Positions 1 through 8,544 of a stretch of DNA of 51,657 bases are shown piece by piece. Both the position numbers and the translations under genes were made by a program. The notes below the pieces were generated by a model. It searched no databases and was not told where the DNA came from. It saw nothing but the letters and a program-made list of their open reading frames with translations. The stretch lies in the NCBI RefSeq assembly GCF_002924445.1, contig NZ_PIGG01000020.1, positions 7,501 through 59,157 on the forward strand. The letters are read 5' to 3'. The stretch comes from Minwuia thermotolerans. GTDB taxonomy: Bacteria; Pseudomonadota; Alphaproteobacteria; Minwuiales; Minwuiaceae. Positions within the stretch are counted from its first letter, which is position 1; each line of letters opens with the position of its first letter.

Positions 1-808
1 TCGACTGATCGTCGTCGCCGACGCAGCAGATGTTCCGCGCGCCCTGGGCCAGCAGCCGGAGCCAGAGATACTGGGCGACATTGGTATCCTGGTATTCGTC
101 GACCAGGATGTAGCGGAAGCGGCGGTGATAGTCGGCCAGCACGTCCGGATGGTTGAGGAAGAGCTCGGTCGTCAGCAGCAGCAGGTCGCCGAAATCGCAG
201 GCGTTCAGCGTCTGCAGACGATCCTGGTAGAGCTTGTAGAGGGCCTTCGCCTTGCCGTCGGCGAAGCCCGAATCGCCTTCCTGCACCTTTGCGGGCGTCA
301 GCCCCTTGTTCTTCCAGCCGTCGATGACCGAGGCGAAGGCCCTGGGCGGCCAGCGCTTGACGTCGATGTTCTCGGCCTCCAGCAACTGCTTGATCAGGCG
401 CTGCTGGTCGTCGTCGTCGAGAATGGTGAAACCGGAGGTGCGGCCCACCAGTTCGGCGTGGCGGCGCAGGATGCGGACGCCGATGGCGTGGAATGTGCCC
501 AGCCAGACGCCTTCGACGGCCTGGCCGATGAGCTGGCCGACGCGGTCGTGCATCTCGCGGGCGGCCTTGTTGGTGAAGGTCACCGCCAGCACTTCCCAGG
601 GCCGGGCCTTGCCGAGATTGAGCAGGTGCGCCAGCCGCGTGGTGAGCACGCGCGTCTTGCCGGTGCCGGCGCCCGCCAGCACCAGAACGGGACCGTCCAG
701 GGCCTCCACCGCCTGGCGCTGGGGCGGATTCAGCGTTTCCAGATAGGGGAAGCGCGCCTCGCCGCGTCCGGCCGGCTCCGCGGCGCCGAGATCGAAAGGG
801 TCATCCAT
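1..808 (-). CDS. uvrD: UvrD/PcrA-type ATP-dependent DNA helicase, N-terminal part (cut by window edge)
   Basis: Superfamily 1A DNA helicase that unwinds DNA in nucleotide-excision and mismatch repair. The ATG is at 808 and the frame stays open for 269 codons to the window edge, so the C-terminal part lies outside. Visible are a Q-motif-like LNPPQRQAV near residue 26, Walker A AGAGTGKT at residues 45-52, motif Ia VTFTNKAA, Walker B VDEYQDTN, and the start of motif III VGDDDQS at the edge. It is the last gene of a minus-strand block and starts 62 bases beyond the cyclase stop. The family (UvrD/PcrA/Rep) is certain; the split among these is not, because the C-terminus is missing. Confidence 0.9.
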   Translation of the reverse strand, partial: MDDPFDLGAAEPAGRGEARFPYLETLNPPQRQAVEALDGPVLVLAGAGTGKTRVLTTRLAHLLNLGKARPWEVLAVTFTNKAAREMHDRVGQLIGQAVEGVWLGTFHAIGVRILRRHAELVGRTSGFTILDDDDQQRLIKQLLEAENIDVKRWPPRAFASVIDGWKNKGLTPAKVQEGDSGFADGKAKALYKLYQDRLQTLNACDFGDLLLLTTELFLNHPDVLADYHRRFRYILVDEYQDTNVAQYLWLRLLAQGARNICCVGDDDQS

Positions 809-870
809 GGCCCCTGTATAACAGCCCCAGCCGGACGATTCGAACGCTCACGCCCTCAAAAGGGGCGAAT

Positions 871-2682
871 TCAGGATGCGGAGGCGCGCCAGAAGGCGAT
901 CGCCTCGTCGATGCCCCGCAGTTCGGCGCATTCGTGCGTCGGCGAGAGCGCATCGGCCAGCGCCCGGACGGTGGGGTCCGCCCGCACCGCCTCGGAAAAG
1001 ACGATGTCGCCGCCCCGCGACTGGTCCTGCAGGCGAGCGGCCAGGTTCACGGTCTGACCGAAATAGTCGAGCCGGCGGTTGAGCGTCACCGCCAGACAGG
1101 CCCCGGTGTGGATGCCGATCTTGACCACCAGCGCCGATTGCTCGCGGAGGTTGAAGGCGTCCATGCCGCGCTGGATGGCGACGGCGCAGGCCAGGGCGTC
1201 GCGCGGCTCGGCGAAGGCGGCGAGCACGGCGTCGCCCATGGTCTTCACCACCGCGCCGTCATGGCGGCGGACATGATCGGCGAGATAGACGAAATGGCTG
1301 CGCACGGCGGCGTAGGCGGGTGCGTCGCCGGCGCTGCGGTAGAGCCGGGTGGAGCCCTTCAGGTCCGTGAACATCAGCGCCACCTGGCTGATGCCGGCCC
1401 CGTCGCCGGGACGCAGTGTGTCGGCGGCGCAGAGGTCGCGGAAGGCGTGCAGCGCGGTTGCGCGTTCCGCCGTCAGCGCATCGATGGCCCAGTCGCGGCG
1501 TTCGATCACGGCGTAGCGGGGCGTGCTGTCGTCGTTGCGGAAGGCGATGCGTCCCGGCGGCGCCGGCGCGCCCAGCGTCACCGCATCCTCGGCCAGCGCC
1601 ACGGTGGGCAGCGCCCCGCCATCGTGCTCGAACTCGGCATAGGGGCCGCCGCGCAGTTCCCGGGCGCGGTAGGGACCCGGCGGCAGTTCGCCCGGCCAGT
1701 CCCGCGCCGCGCGGGGATCCAGGCGCACCTGCGCCATGACGTGCGGCGTCGTCATTGGTCCGCCCAGGCAGTATTCGCCGTCATAGACCGGCCGCAGCGC
1801 CGGAGCGGGCGTGAAGGTCAGCTCCACATTGCGCGCGAAATCGCGTTCGTAGTCGACATTGCAGGCCGCGCAATGGGCGCGTTCGGGCAGCCTGTCGAGC
1901 CCGTCGGCGGCGAGCTTGGCGCCGCGGCAGCGCGGACAGAGGAGGTCCCAGCGCTGCTGCAGCAGGCCCTCGCGCACCGCCTGCAACATGGTTTCGACCA
2001 TCGCCCGCGGTTCGGCGCCGAGCAGGGGGGCGAGCGCCAGCGGGCGGATACGCACCAGATCGACCTCCTGCGCCGCCAGCACCCAGTCCACCAGCGTCTG
2101 CCCCAGGCCGTGACCGTAGGGGCTCGCCTCCAGCCGCCGGACCATGGCGTCGATCCGCATCCGTTCCGCCGCCGACGGCGCGTGCCCCGGCACCCGGTAG
2201 GGCACCCTTGCGACCCCCTCGGCCCATTCGGCGACCTGCCCGCAGAGACTGCGGAAATCGTTCTCGGCGCGGGCGAAGAAGCCCCAGTTGAGGATCACCC
2301 AGCCGAAGCCGGTGCGCGGCGTCGCGCCCACCTCGTAGTGACAGAGACAGCCGGGACCGTCTTCGCGCGGCTCGAAGGTGACCATGGCGCCGATGGTGGC
2401 GAATGGGCCCTTCGAGAACACACGCCAGTGCCAGAACCACTGGCCCATCACCCATTCGACGGGGAACTCCTCCCAGGCCAGCTCGACGCCCTTGACCGCG
2501 CCCTCGGCGAACAGCCGGATCGAGCCGTCGGGCTGCGCCTCCTCGCGGATGCGGTGCTTCGGGAACCCGGCCGCCTCGTTGAAACGCGCGGTGTCGGCGA
2601 GCGCCGGCCAGACCGTCTCGACGGGGTGATCGAAGGCGTGGGTGAACCTGCGGCGGTAGGTGCGAGGCATGTCGGTCAACAT
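871..2682 (-). CDS. Class III adenylate/guanylate cyclase with SRPBCC-like N-terminus and zinc-ribbon-like insert
   Basis: Probably makes cAMP or cGMP from the nucleoside triphosphate. The C-terminal cyclase domain (about residues 434-560 of 603) has FTDLKGST with metal-binding D440, KTMGDAVLAAF with the second metal Asp D484, K480 in the purine-recognition position, and N546/R550 in VNLAAR for transition-state binding. All catalytic residues are therefore present. The first 200 residues look like an SRPBCC (START-like) ligand-binding fold, and CPRC(249-252)/CAAC(271-274) look like a zinc knuckle. This arrangement resembles the DUF5939-cyclase group. No signal peptide or membrane segment is visible, so it is cytoplasmic. 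An in-frame ATG at 2670 is an alternative start; neither start has a strong Shine-Dalgarno. Confidence 0.85.
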   Translation of the reverse strand: MLTDMPRTYRRRFTHAFDHPVETVWPALADTARFNEAAGFPKHRIREEAQPDGSIRLFAEGAVKGVELAWEEFPVEWVMGQWFWHWRVFSKGPFATIGAMVTFEPREDGPGCLCHYEVGATPRTGFGWVILNWGFFARAENDFRSLCGQVAEWAEGVARVPYRVPGHAPSAAERMRIDAMVRRLEASPYGHGLGQTLVDWVLAAQEVDLVRIRPLALAPLLGAEPRAMVETMLQAVREGLLQQRWDLLCPRCRGAKLAADGLDRLPERAHCAACNVDYERDFARNVELTFTPAPALRPVYDGEYCLGGPMTTPHVMAQVRLDPRAARDWPGELPPGPYRARELRGGPYAEFEHDGGALPTVALAEDAVTLGAPAPPGRIAFRNDDSTPRYAVIERRDWAIDALTAERATALHAFRDLCAADTLRPGDGAGISQVALMFTDLKGSTRLYRSAGDAPAYAAVRSHFVYLADHVRRHDGAVVKTMGDAVLAAFAEPRDALACAVAIQRGMDAFNLREQSALVVKIGIHTGACLAVTLNRRLDYFGQTVNLAARLQDQSRGGDIVFSEAVRADPTVRALADALSPTHECAELRGIDEAIAFWRASAS

Positions 2683-2747
2683 ACGGGCCGTCGCCGCAAC
2701 GGTTCACCGCATTTCTGCGTGATGACCGTCGGGTCCCGCCGCTGCTG

Positions 2748-3674
2748 TCAGCCTCGGGGGAAGTCCAGCCCCATCTCCCGGTAGCGGGCAGGGTCGTCGA
2801 GCCATTTCTCGCGCACCTTGACGAAGGTGAAAAGATGCACCGGCCGCCCCAGCAGTTCCGAAAGCTCCTCGCGCGCCATCCTGCCGATCTGGCGGATGGT
2901 CTGGCCGCCGTGACCCAGGACGATGGCGCGGTGGCCCTCGCGGGCGACGTAGATCACCTGGTCGATGCGCACCGAGCCGTCGGGGCGTTCCGTCCAGTTC
3001 TCGGTCTCGACGGTCAGCGCATAGGGCAGTTCCTGATGCAGGCGCAGGAACAGCTTCTCGCGGGTGATCTCGGAGGCGAGCAGCCGCTCCGGCATCTCCG
3101 AGACCTGGTCCTCCGGATAGAGCCACGGCCCCGGCGGCATGGCCCGGGCGAGGGCCTCGCGGAGATCGGCGACCCCGTCGCCGGTCAGCGCCGAGACCAT
3201 GAAGACCTCATCGACGAAACCCGTCCGGCCGAGTTCCGCCGTCATGGCCAGCAGGCTGTCCTTGCGCACCAGGTCGATCTTGTTCAACACCACCCAGATC
3301 CGGCGGCCCAGCTTGTCGAGACCCGCCAGTATCTCGCGCACATTGCTGTTGAGGCCCCGCTCGGCGTCGATCAGCAGGACGGTCAGATCGGCGTCGGCGA
3401 CGCCGCCCCAGGCAGCATCCACCATCGCCTTCTCCAGCCGCCGCTTCGGCCGGAAGATGCCTGGCGTGTCGACGAAGGCGATCTGCACCGCGCCCTCCAG
3501 GGCGATGCCGACGACCCGGGCGCGCGTCGTCTGCACCTTCGGGCTGACGATCGAGACCTTGGTTCCGACCAGCTGGTTCAGCAATGTCGACTTGCCCGCA
3601 TTGGGCGCGCCGGCCAGGGCGACGAAGCCGGCCCGGCTCTCCTGCTCTCCGCCGCCTTCCGTCTCAGCCGTCAC
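2748..3674 (-). CDS. era: GTPase Era
   Basis: Essential GTPase that binds the 3' end of 16S rRNA and helps 30S subunit maturation. It has G1 GAPNAGKST (residues 22-30), G3 DTPG (69-72), G4 NKID, and a C-terminal KH domain with GHGGQTI followed by a typical VKVREKW tail. I chose the GTG at 3674, which overlaps the rnc stop by 11 bases and gives 308 residues, close to the usual length of about 300. Extending to 3797 would add 41 Arg-rich residues that are a shadow of rnc. It is probably translationally coupled to rnc. In many alphaproteobacteria recO follows era; here a cyclase does. Confidence 0.95.
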   Translation of the reverse strand: MTAETEGGGEQESRAGFVALAGAPNAGKSTLLNQLVGTKVSIVSPKVQTTRARVVGIALEGAVQIAFVDTPGIFRPKRRLEKAMVDAAWGGVADADLTVLLIDAERGLNSNVREILAGLDKLGRRIWVVLNKIDLVRKDSLLAMTAELGRTGFVDEVFMVSALTGDGVADLREALARAMPPGPWLYPEDQVSEMPERLLASEITREKLFLRLHQELPYALTVETENWTERPDGSVRIDQVIYVAREGHRAIVLGHGGQTIRQIGRMAREELSELLGRPVHLFTFVKVREKWLDDPARYREMGLDFPRG

Positions 3675-4344
3675 GGCCGTTCTCCACCTTGCCGAGCAAT
3701 GTTTCCGCCGCCCGCCGTTCCGCCACCTTCTTCGACGACCCGGTGGCTTCGGCCTCGCCGCGCGCGAACCGCGCCCTGACCGTGAACTCGGGCGCATGAT
3801 CGGGGCCGCGGGCGGCTACAAGCTCGTATTCCGGCGGCTCGATGCCGTGGGCGTGGGCCCATTCCTGCAATGCCGTCTTGGAATCCTTCGGCGCCTTCTC
3901 CAGCCCCGCGATGCGCGCGCGCCAGCGCTCGCCGATGAACCGTTCCGCGGCCGGCAGGCCGCCGTCCAGATAGAGCGCGCCGATCACCGCTTCGCAGATG
4001 TCGGCGAGGATGGCCGGCTTCTCCAGCCCGCCGGTCTCGCGCTCGCCGGGCGACATGCGGATGTGTCCGGCGAGGCCCGTCTCCAGCGCGACTTCCGCCA
4101 GCGTCTCCTTGCGCACCATCTCGTTGTAGCGCCGCGCCATGTGGCCGGCATTGGCGTCCGGGTATTCGCGGAAGATGGCCATGGCGATGACCAGGCCCAG
4201 CACGCGGTCGCCCAGGAATTCGAGGCGCTCGTAGTCGCCGCGCTCGGCGCGGCCGCGCTGCAGCGCCGAAGGGTGCGTCAGGGCTTCCTGCAGCCGCCCG
4301 CGATCGGCAAAGGCGTGACCCAGGGCCCGCTCGAGTTCTGCCAT
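3664..4344 (-). CDS. rnc: Ribonuclease III
   Basis: Cleaves double-stranded RNA during rRNA processing and mRNA decay. The signature ERLEFLGDR (residues 39-47, with E42 and D46) and the second acidic cluster in ADICEAVIGALYLDGG are intact, and a double-stranded-RNA-binding domain fills the C-terminus. The ATG at 4344 gives 226 residues, the length of E. coli RNase III. A TTG at 4365 would add seven residues and overlap lepB by 8 bases, but has no better ribosome site. Gene order lepB-rnc-era is the classical one, and rnc is sandwiched with 13 bases to lepB and an overlap with era. Confidence 0.95.
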   Translation of the reverse strand: MAELERALGHAFADRGRLQEALTHPSALQRGRAERGDYERLEFLGDRVLGLVIAMAIFREYPDANAGHMARRYNEMVRKETLAEVALETGLAGHIRMSPGERETGGLEKPAILADICEAVIGALYLDGGLPAAERFIGERWRARIAGLEKAPKDSKTALQEWAHAHGIEPPEYELVAARGPDHAPEFTVRARFARGEAEATGSSKKVAERRAAETLLGKVENGRDG

Positions 4345-4357
4345 CGCCTGCGGAGGT

Positions 4358-5107
4358 CTATTCAATCACGTCGCCCAGTCTCGAGTACCGGATGTTGGTG
4401 ACCAGGTTCCAGATCTGCCACCAGCGGAAGTCCGTGTCGATGGAGAAGAATAGCACATCGGCGCGGCCGACGAGATTCTCCGCCGGCACGAATCCCACGC
4501 CGCTGTTGCGCACGGAGACCCGGCTGTCGGTGGAGTTGTCGCGGTTGTCGCCCATCATGAAGTAATGCCCCTTGGGCACCGTATAGACGGCGGTGTTGTC
4601 CAGGGGCCGGCGGGCACTCTCGTCAAGAGTGAGATAGCTGCGGCCGTTGGGAAGGATCTCGCGGTATTGCGGAATGAAGCGCAGCCGGCCCGTGCCGTCG
4701 ATGTACTCGAAGTCCTCCACACGCTCGCGCTCCACCGCCTGATCGTTGATGTACAGCACGCTGTCGCGCATCTGTATGCGGTCGCCGGGCATGCCGATGA
4801 CCCGCTTGATGAAGTCGGTCTCGTTGTCCAGCGGCGTCTTGAACACGGCGACGTCGCCCCGCTCCGGCGCGCTCTGCAGGACGCGGCCGCCGAAAAGGTC
4901 AGGGCTGAAGGGAAGACTGTGGCGGCTGTAGCCGTAGGAGAACTTGGAGACGAACAGGAAGTCGCCCACCAGCAGCGTGGGCACCATGGACCGCGACGGA
5001 ATGTTGAAGGGCTCGAAGGCGAAGGTGCGAAATACCATCGCGATCGCCACGGCATAGATGACGGTCTTGATGGTCTCTTTGAAGCCACCCTTGGATCTGG
5101 AAGCCAT
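4358..5107 (-). CDS. lepB: Signal peptidase I
   Basis: Membrane-bound serine protease that removes signal peptides from exported proteins at the outer face of the inner membrane. A single N-terminal membrane segment (about residues 13-32) precedes the catalytic Ser40 in PSRSMVPT. The general base Lys101 is in DFIKRVIGMPGD, and the box E motif MMGDNRDNSTDSR is present. At 249 residues it is the usual size for the short alphaproteobacterial form. It lies between acpS and rnc on the same strand; the 88-base gap upstream contains a 7-bp hairpin (5135-5152), and a separate promoter is possible there. Confidence 0.95.
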   Translation of the reverse strand: MASRSKGGFKETIKTVIYAVAIAMVFRTFAFEPFNIPSRSMVPTLLVGDFLFVSKFSYGYSRHSLPFSPDLFGGRVLQSAPERGDVAVFKTPLDNETDFIKRVIGMPGDRIQMRDSVLYINDQAVERERVEDFEYIDGTGRLRFIPQYREILPNGRSYLTLDESARRPLDNTAVYTVPKGHYFMMGDNRDNSTDSRVSVRNSGVGFVPAENLVGRADVLFFSIDTDFRWWQIWNLVTNIRYSRLGDVIE

Positions 5108-5195
5108 TAGAACGCCTTGTCTTGCCGGGGGATTGCGTCGTTCGGACGACGCCTGGCGGAGCGACGCCGTGTTGAAGCTGAAAGGCGGCCGTTAG

Positions 5196-5609
5196 TCAAT
5201 TGCGATCCGCCGCCGCCGGCCGCGCCTCCAGCACCACATAGGCCAGTGCATAGGGCGCCTCGTCGCTGATGGACAGATGCGCGAAACCTGCCGCGCCGGC
5301 GGGACAGAGCCCCGCCAGGGTCGCCGCCGCCTGGCCGCTGAGGATCAGGTCGGGCTTACCGTTGGGACGGGAGATGACCTCGATCTCCTTCAGGCCGGCG
5401 AACTCGCCGATGCCCGTGCCGAGCGCCTTGGCCGCGGCCTCCTTGGCGGCATAGCGGCGGGCGAAGCGGGCCGCGGTGTCCGCGCGGCCGCCGCAGGCCG
5501 CCTGCTCGCCGCCGGTGAAGCAGCGGTCGAGAAAGCGCTGTCCGAAACGCTCGATGGAGCGCTCGATCCGGCGGATGTCGCACAGATCGGCGCCGATACC
5601 GACGATCAT
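5196..5609 (-). CDS. acpS: Holo-[acyl-carrier-protein] synthase
   Basis: Transfers 4'-phosphopantetheine from CoA to the serine of acyl carrier protein, activating fatty acid synthesis. The N-terminus MIVGIGADLCDIRRIE carries the metal-binding D8, and the second ligand E57 sits in RRYAAKEAAAKALGTG. The C-terminal HLSISDE is typical. The length of 137 residues fits the family. It starts 7 bases after the pdxJ stop, so the two are almost certainly co-transcribed; the pairing pdxJ-acpS is widely conserved in proteobacteria. Confidence 0.95.
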   Translation of the reverse strand: MIVGIGADLCDIRRIERSIERFGQRFLDRCFTGGEQAACGGRADTAARFARRYAAKEAAAKALGTGIGEFAGLKEIEVISRPNGKPDLILSGQAAATLAGLCPAGAAGFAHLSISDEAPYALAYVVLEARPAAADRN

Positions 5610-5616
5610 GGGCTGC

Positions 5617-6372
5617 TCATGCGCTGGCGCTGCCCGTGGCGGCGGCGCGCGCCTTGTCCATCAGGCTGCGCATGCGGGTAATGGCGGAGTTGAGGCCGGA
5701 GAAGATCGCCTCGCCGACCAGAAAGTGGCCGATGTTGAGCTCGACGACCTGGGGGACCGCGGCCACCGGCGAGACGGTGTCGAAGGTCAGGCCGTGACCG
5801 GCATGGACCTCGAGCCCCAGATCGGCGGCGTATTCGGCGGCATGGATGATACGCGCCAGCTCGCCCTCCCGGTCCGCGTCCCCGGCGTCGCAATAGGCCC
5901 CGGTGTGCAGTTCGACAACCGGCGCGCCCAGCGCCTTGGCGACGTGGAGCTGTACCGGCTCCGGATCGATGAACAGCGACACGCGGATGCCGGCGTCGAC
6001 CAGGCTGCGCACGACCGGCGCCAGGTGCCGGTGGTGCGCGGCGACGTCCAGGCCGCCTTCGGTGGTGACCTCCTCGCGCTTCTCCGGCACCAGGCAGGCG
6101 GCGTGCGGTTTGTGGCGGAGCGCGATGCCCAGCATCTCCTCGGTCGCCGCCATCTCCAGATTCAGCGGCAGGTCGATCTGGGCGCTGAGACGCTCGATGT
6201 CGTCGTCGGAGATGTGCCGGCGGTCCTCGCGCAGATGCGCCGTGATGCCGTCAGCCCCGGCCTCGGCCGCCTGCCGCGCGGCGCGCACGGGATCGGGATG
6301 GCCGCCGCCGCGGGCGTTTCGGATAGTGGCGACGTGGTCGATGTTGACGCCGAGACGCAGCCTGCCGGTCAT
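5617..6372 (-). CDS. pdxJ: Pyridoxine 5'-phosphate synthase
   Basis: Last step of the DXP-dependent vitamin B6 pathway, condensing 1-deoxy-xylulose 5-phosphate with 3-amino-1-hydroxyacetone 1-phosphate. The N-terminus [17 protein letters not shown] is the hallmark of PdxJ, and [16 protein letters not shown]-like residues close the TIM barrel. An AGGAGG site seven bases before the ATG at 6372 decides the start and gives 251 residues; an ATG 42 bases upstream has no such site. It is the first gene of the minus-strand block that continues to era, with its promoter presumably between 6373 and the divergent MFS gene. Confidence 0.95.
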   Translation of the reverse strand: MTGRLRLGVNIDHVATIRNARGGGHPDPVRAARQAAEAGADGITAHLREDRRHISDDDIERLSAQIDLPLNLEMAATEEMLGIALRHKPHAACLVPEKREEVTTEGGLDVAAHHRHLAPVVRSLVDAGIRVSLFIDPEPVQLHVAKALGAPVVELHTGAYCDAGDADREGELARIIHAAEYAADLGLEVHAGHGLTFDTVSPVAAVPQVVELNIGHFLVGEAIFSGLNSAITRMRSLMDKARAAATGSASA

Positions 6373-6530
6373 GTTCCAAGCCTCCTGATCCAGCCTGACC
6401 GCCGAACCATACATATTTTCGCCGCGGAAGGGGATGGTTGCATTTCCCCCTCCCGGCCGCGATTCCGGTTGCCTTTCACGCGCGCCGCGGCCAAGGCTGC
6501 CGCCGGATGCAACCGGGCGGGAGACAGCGC

Positions 6531-7760
6531 GTGGCGGAGCCTGCGGCGGATACGGAGAAGGCGGCGACGACGCGCTGGGCGGTCGTGCTGACCGCGGTGG
6601 GCGCGGGCGTGCTGATTGGCGCGCAGGTCGGCAAGGCGCCGCCGATGATCGCCCAGATCCGCGCCGACCTTGGCCTCGACCTGGTGGCCGCCGGCTTCTT
6701 CATGTCGCTGATCAACGGCGTTGCCGTCGCGACCGGCATTCTGGCCGGCGTCTTCGCCGACAATGCCGGCCGCCGCCGCGCGGTGCTGCTGGCGCTGGCG
6801 GTTCTGCTGGCGGGCAACGTGCTGGGCGCCACTGCCGCCGGCGCGCCGCAAATCTTCGCCTCCCGGCTCTGCGAGGCATTCAGTTTCGTGGTTATCGTGG
6901 TCGCGGCCCCCGGCCTGATCCTGGAGGCGACGGCGCCCCGCGACGTGCGCATGGCCCTGTCGGTCTGGAGCACCTACATGCCGGCCGGCTTCGCCGCGAT
7001 GATGGCCGCCGCGCCGTTCATCGCCGCGCCGGAGCACTGGCGCACGGTCTGGTGGTTCAATGCGGGTCTGACCGTGGTCTATGCCGCGGTCTTCCTGACC
7101 ATGACCCGCGGGCTGGGACGGCGGCCGACGGGCGCGGGCCGGCTGCGCGGCCTGGCCGAGGTGGTCCGCCGGCCGGGGCCCTGGCTGATGGGTGTCGCGT
7201 TCATGCTCTATACGGTGCAGTGGTTCGGCGTGCTGACCTGGCTGCCGACCATCCTGCAGGGCGTGGGCCTGACCGCCGCGGCGGCGGGCGGCGGCGTTGC
7301 CGTGGTGGTGGCCGCCAACATCGCCGGCAATCTCGCCGCCGGCGTGCTGCTCAGCCGCGGCGCGGCGCGCTGGACGATCATCGCCGCCTGCAGCCTGGCG
7401 CTGGGCCTGCTCACCCTGGGGATCTACGACAGCGGCCTCGACCCGGCGGTCCGGCTGATCCTGGCGGGCCTGTTCTCCGCCATCGGCGGCGCCATACCCG
7501 GCGCGGTGCTCGCCGGCGCGGCGACGCACAGCCCCTCCCCCGCCCAGGTCGGCATCACCAACGGCGTCATCGTCCAGTGCACCAATCTCGGTTCCCTGCT
7601 GGGACCGCCAGCGGTTGCGTGGATGGCGGCCATGGCCGGCGGCGACTTCACCGCCGCGCGCTGGCTGACGCTCGCTGCCGGGGTCGCGGGCGTCGCCGTG
7701 GCGCTCGCGCTGCGCGGCGTGGAGCGGCGACTGGGAGAGGCCCCGGCCGCCGCGCCGTGA
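6531..7760 (+). CDS. MFS transporter
   Basis: Major facilitator superfamily protein of about 409 residues with roughly twelve hydrophobic segments, starting with [16 protein letters not shown] and including the A-like motif [13 protein letters not shown] between segments 2 and 3. The substrate cannot be read from the sequence; the general look is that of CynX/NimT-type or organic-anion carriers. I prefer the GTG at 6531 because GGGAG lies seven bases before it. ATG 6507 (with a weak AAGG) and TTG 6438 are alternatives. It diverges from pdxJ and is followed after 13 bases by the DUF1194 gene. Confidence 0.8.
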   Translation: MAEPAADTEKAATTRWAVVLTAVGAGVLIGAQVGKAPPMIAQIRADLGLDLVAAGFFMSLINGVAVATGILAGVFADNAGRRRAVLLALAVLLAGNVLGATAAGAPQIFASRLCEAFSFVVIVVAAPGLILEATAPRDVRMALSVWSTYMPAGFAAMMAAAPFIAAPEHWRTVWWFNAGLTVVYAAVFLTMTRGLGRRPTGAGRLRGLAEVVRRPGPWLMGVAFMLYTVQWFGVLTWLPTILQGVGLTAAAAGGGVAVVVAANIAGNLAAGVLLSRGAARWTIIAACSLALGLLTLGIYDSGLDPAVRLILAGLFSAIGGAIPGAVLAGAATHSPSPAQVGITNGVIVQCTNLGSLLGPPAVAWMAAMAGGDFTAARWLTLAAGVAGVAVALALRGVERRLGEAPAAAP

Positions 7761-7773
7761 TAGAGTGCGGCGC

Positions 7774-8544
7774 ATGATCCGCCCGGCCCTGATCGCGATC
7801 GCTGTTCTTCTTTCCGGATGGGCCGCGGCCCGCGCCGAAACCGTCGATGTGGCGATCGTGCTGGCGGTCGACGCATCCTCTTCGGTCAGCCATGGCGAGT
7901 TCGGTCTGCAGATGGACGGTATCGCCCAGGCCCTGCGCGACGGGGAAGTGGCGCGGGCGATCGCCGGGGGCCCCAGCGGCCGCGTGGCCTTCACCCTGGT
8001 GCAATGGTCGGGCCCCGGCCAGGTCCGCCAGGCGCTGGACTGGCGCGCGGTGGACTCACCGGAGGGGATCGAGACGCTGGCCCGCGACGTGGAACTGACG
8101 CCGCGCTATTTCTCCGCCGGCGGCACCGCCATCGGTCAGGCCCTGCTCTATGCGGCCAGCCAGTTCGAGAACCTGCCTTGGCCCGCGGGCCGGCGGGTGA
8201 TCGACATCTCGGGCGACGGACGCAACACCGACGCGCCCGCCGTCCAGGGCGCGCGCGAGGACGTCATCGCCGGCGGCATCGTCATCAACGGGCTGCCGAT
8301 CCTGAGCCAGGAGCCCGGTATCGAGCGCTACTACCGCGAGGAGGTGATCGGCGGCTATGGCGCCTTCGTGGAGGTGGCGGCCGACTACGACGCCTTCGCC
8401 GCCGCGATGCGCCGCAAGCTGCTGCGCGAGATCCGCACCGACCCGTTGATCTCCCGGCGCCCGCCCGCGCGCGTTGACCGCCCCGGCGGGCTCGACTATT
8501 TCGTGGCGGCAGGGGAGAGTCGGCATTCGGGGAGGATGAGATGA
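7774..8544 (+). CDS. Secreted DUF1194 protein with von Willebrand A-like fold
   Basis: A signal peptide (cleavage likely after A21, AAARA) leads into VDVAIVLAVDASSSVS. D33, S35 and S37 form a MIDAS-like DxSxS metal site as in von Willebrand factor A domains. Later segments (GGTAIGQALLYA, RRVIDISGDGRNTD) supply the matching Thr and Asp positions, so the metal site looks complete. This is the DUF1194 family, whose job is unknown. The start could also be GTG 7765, three codons earlier. Its stop overlaps the next ATG (ATGA), which suggests coupling with an acyl-CoA dehydrogenase, an odd pairing for an exported protein. Confidence 0.8.
   Translation: MIRPALIAIAVLLSGWAAARAETVDVAIVLAVDASSSVSHGEFGLQMDGIAQALRDGEVARAIAGGPSGRVAFTLVQWSGPGQVRQALDWRAVDSPEGIETLARDVELTPRYFSAGGTAIGQALLYAASQFENLPWPAGRRVIDISGDGRNTDAPAVQGAREDVIAGGIVINGLPILSQEPGIERYYREEVIGGYGAFVEVAADYDAFAAAMRRKLLREIRTDPLISRRPPARVDRPGGLDYFVAAGESRHSGRMR

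Noticed and set aside
934-2784. Long forward open frame of about 616 codons opposite the cyclase gene
   Set aside because: It is a shadow in GC-rich DNA: composition is His/Gly/Arg-rich without any family pattern, and the reverse strand encodes a cyclase with all catalytic residues.
6369-7994. Long reverse open frame of about 541 codons opposite the MFS and DUF1194 genes
   Set aside because: Low-complexity Arg/Gly/His/Gln translation with no domain; the forward strand has clear transporter segments.
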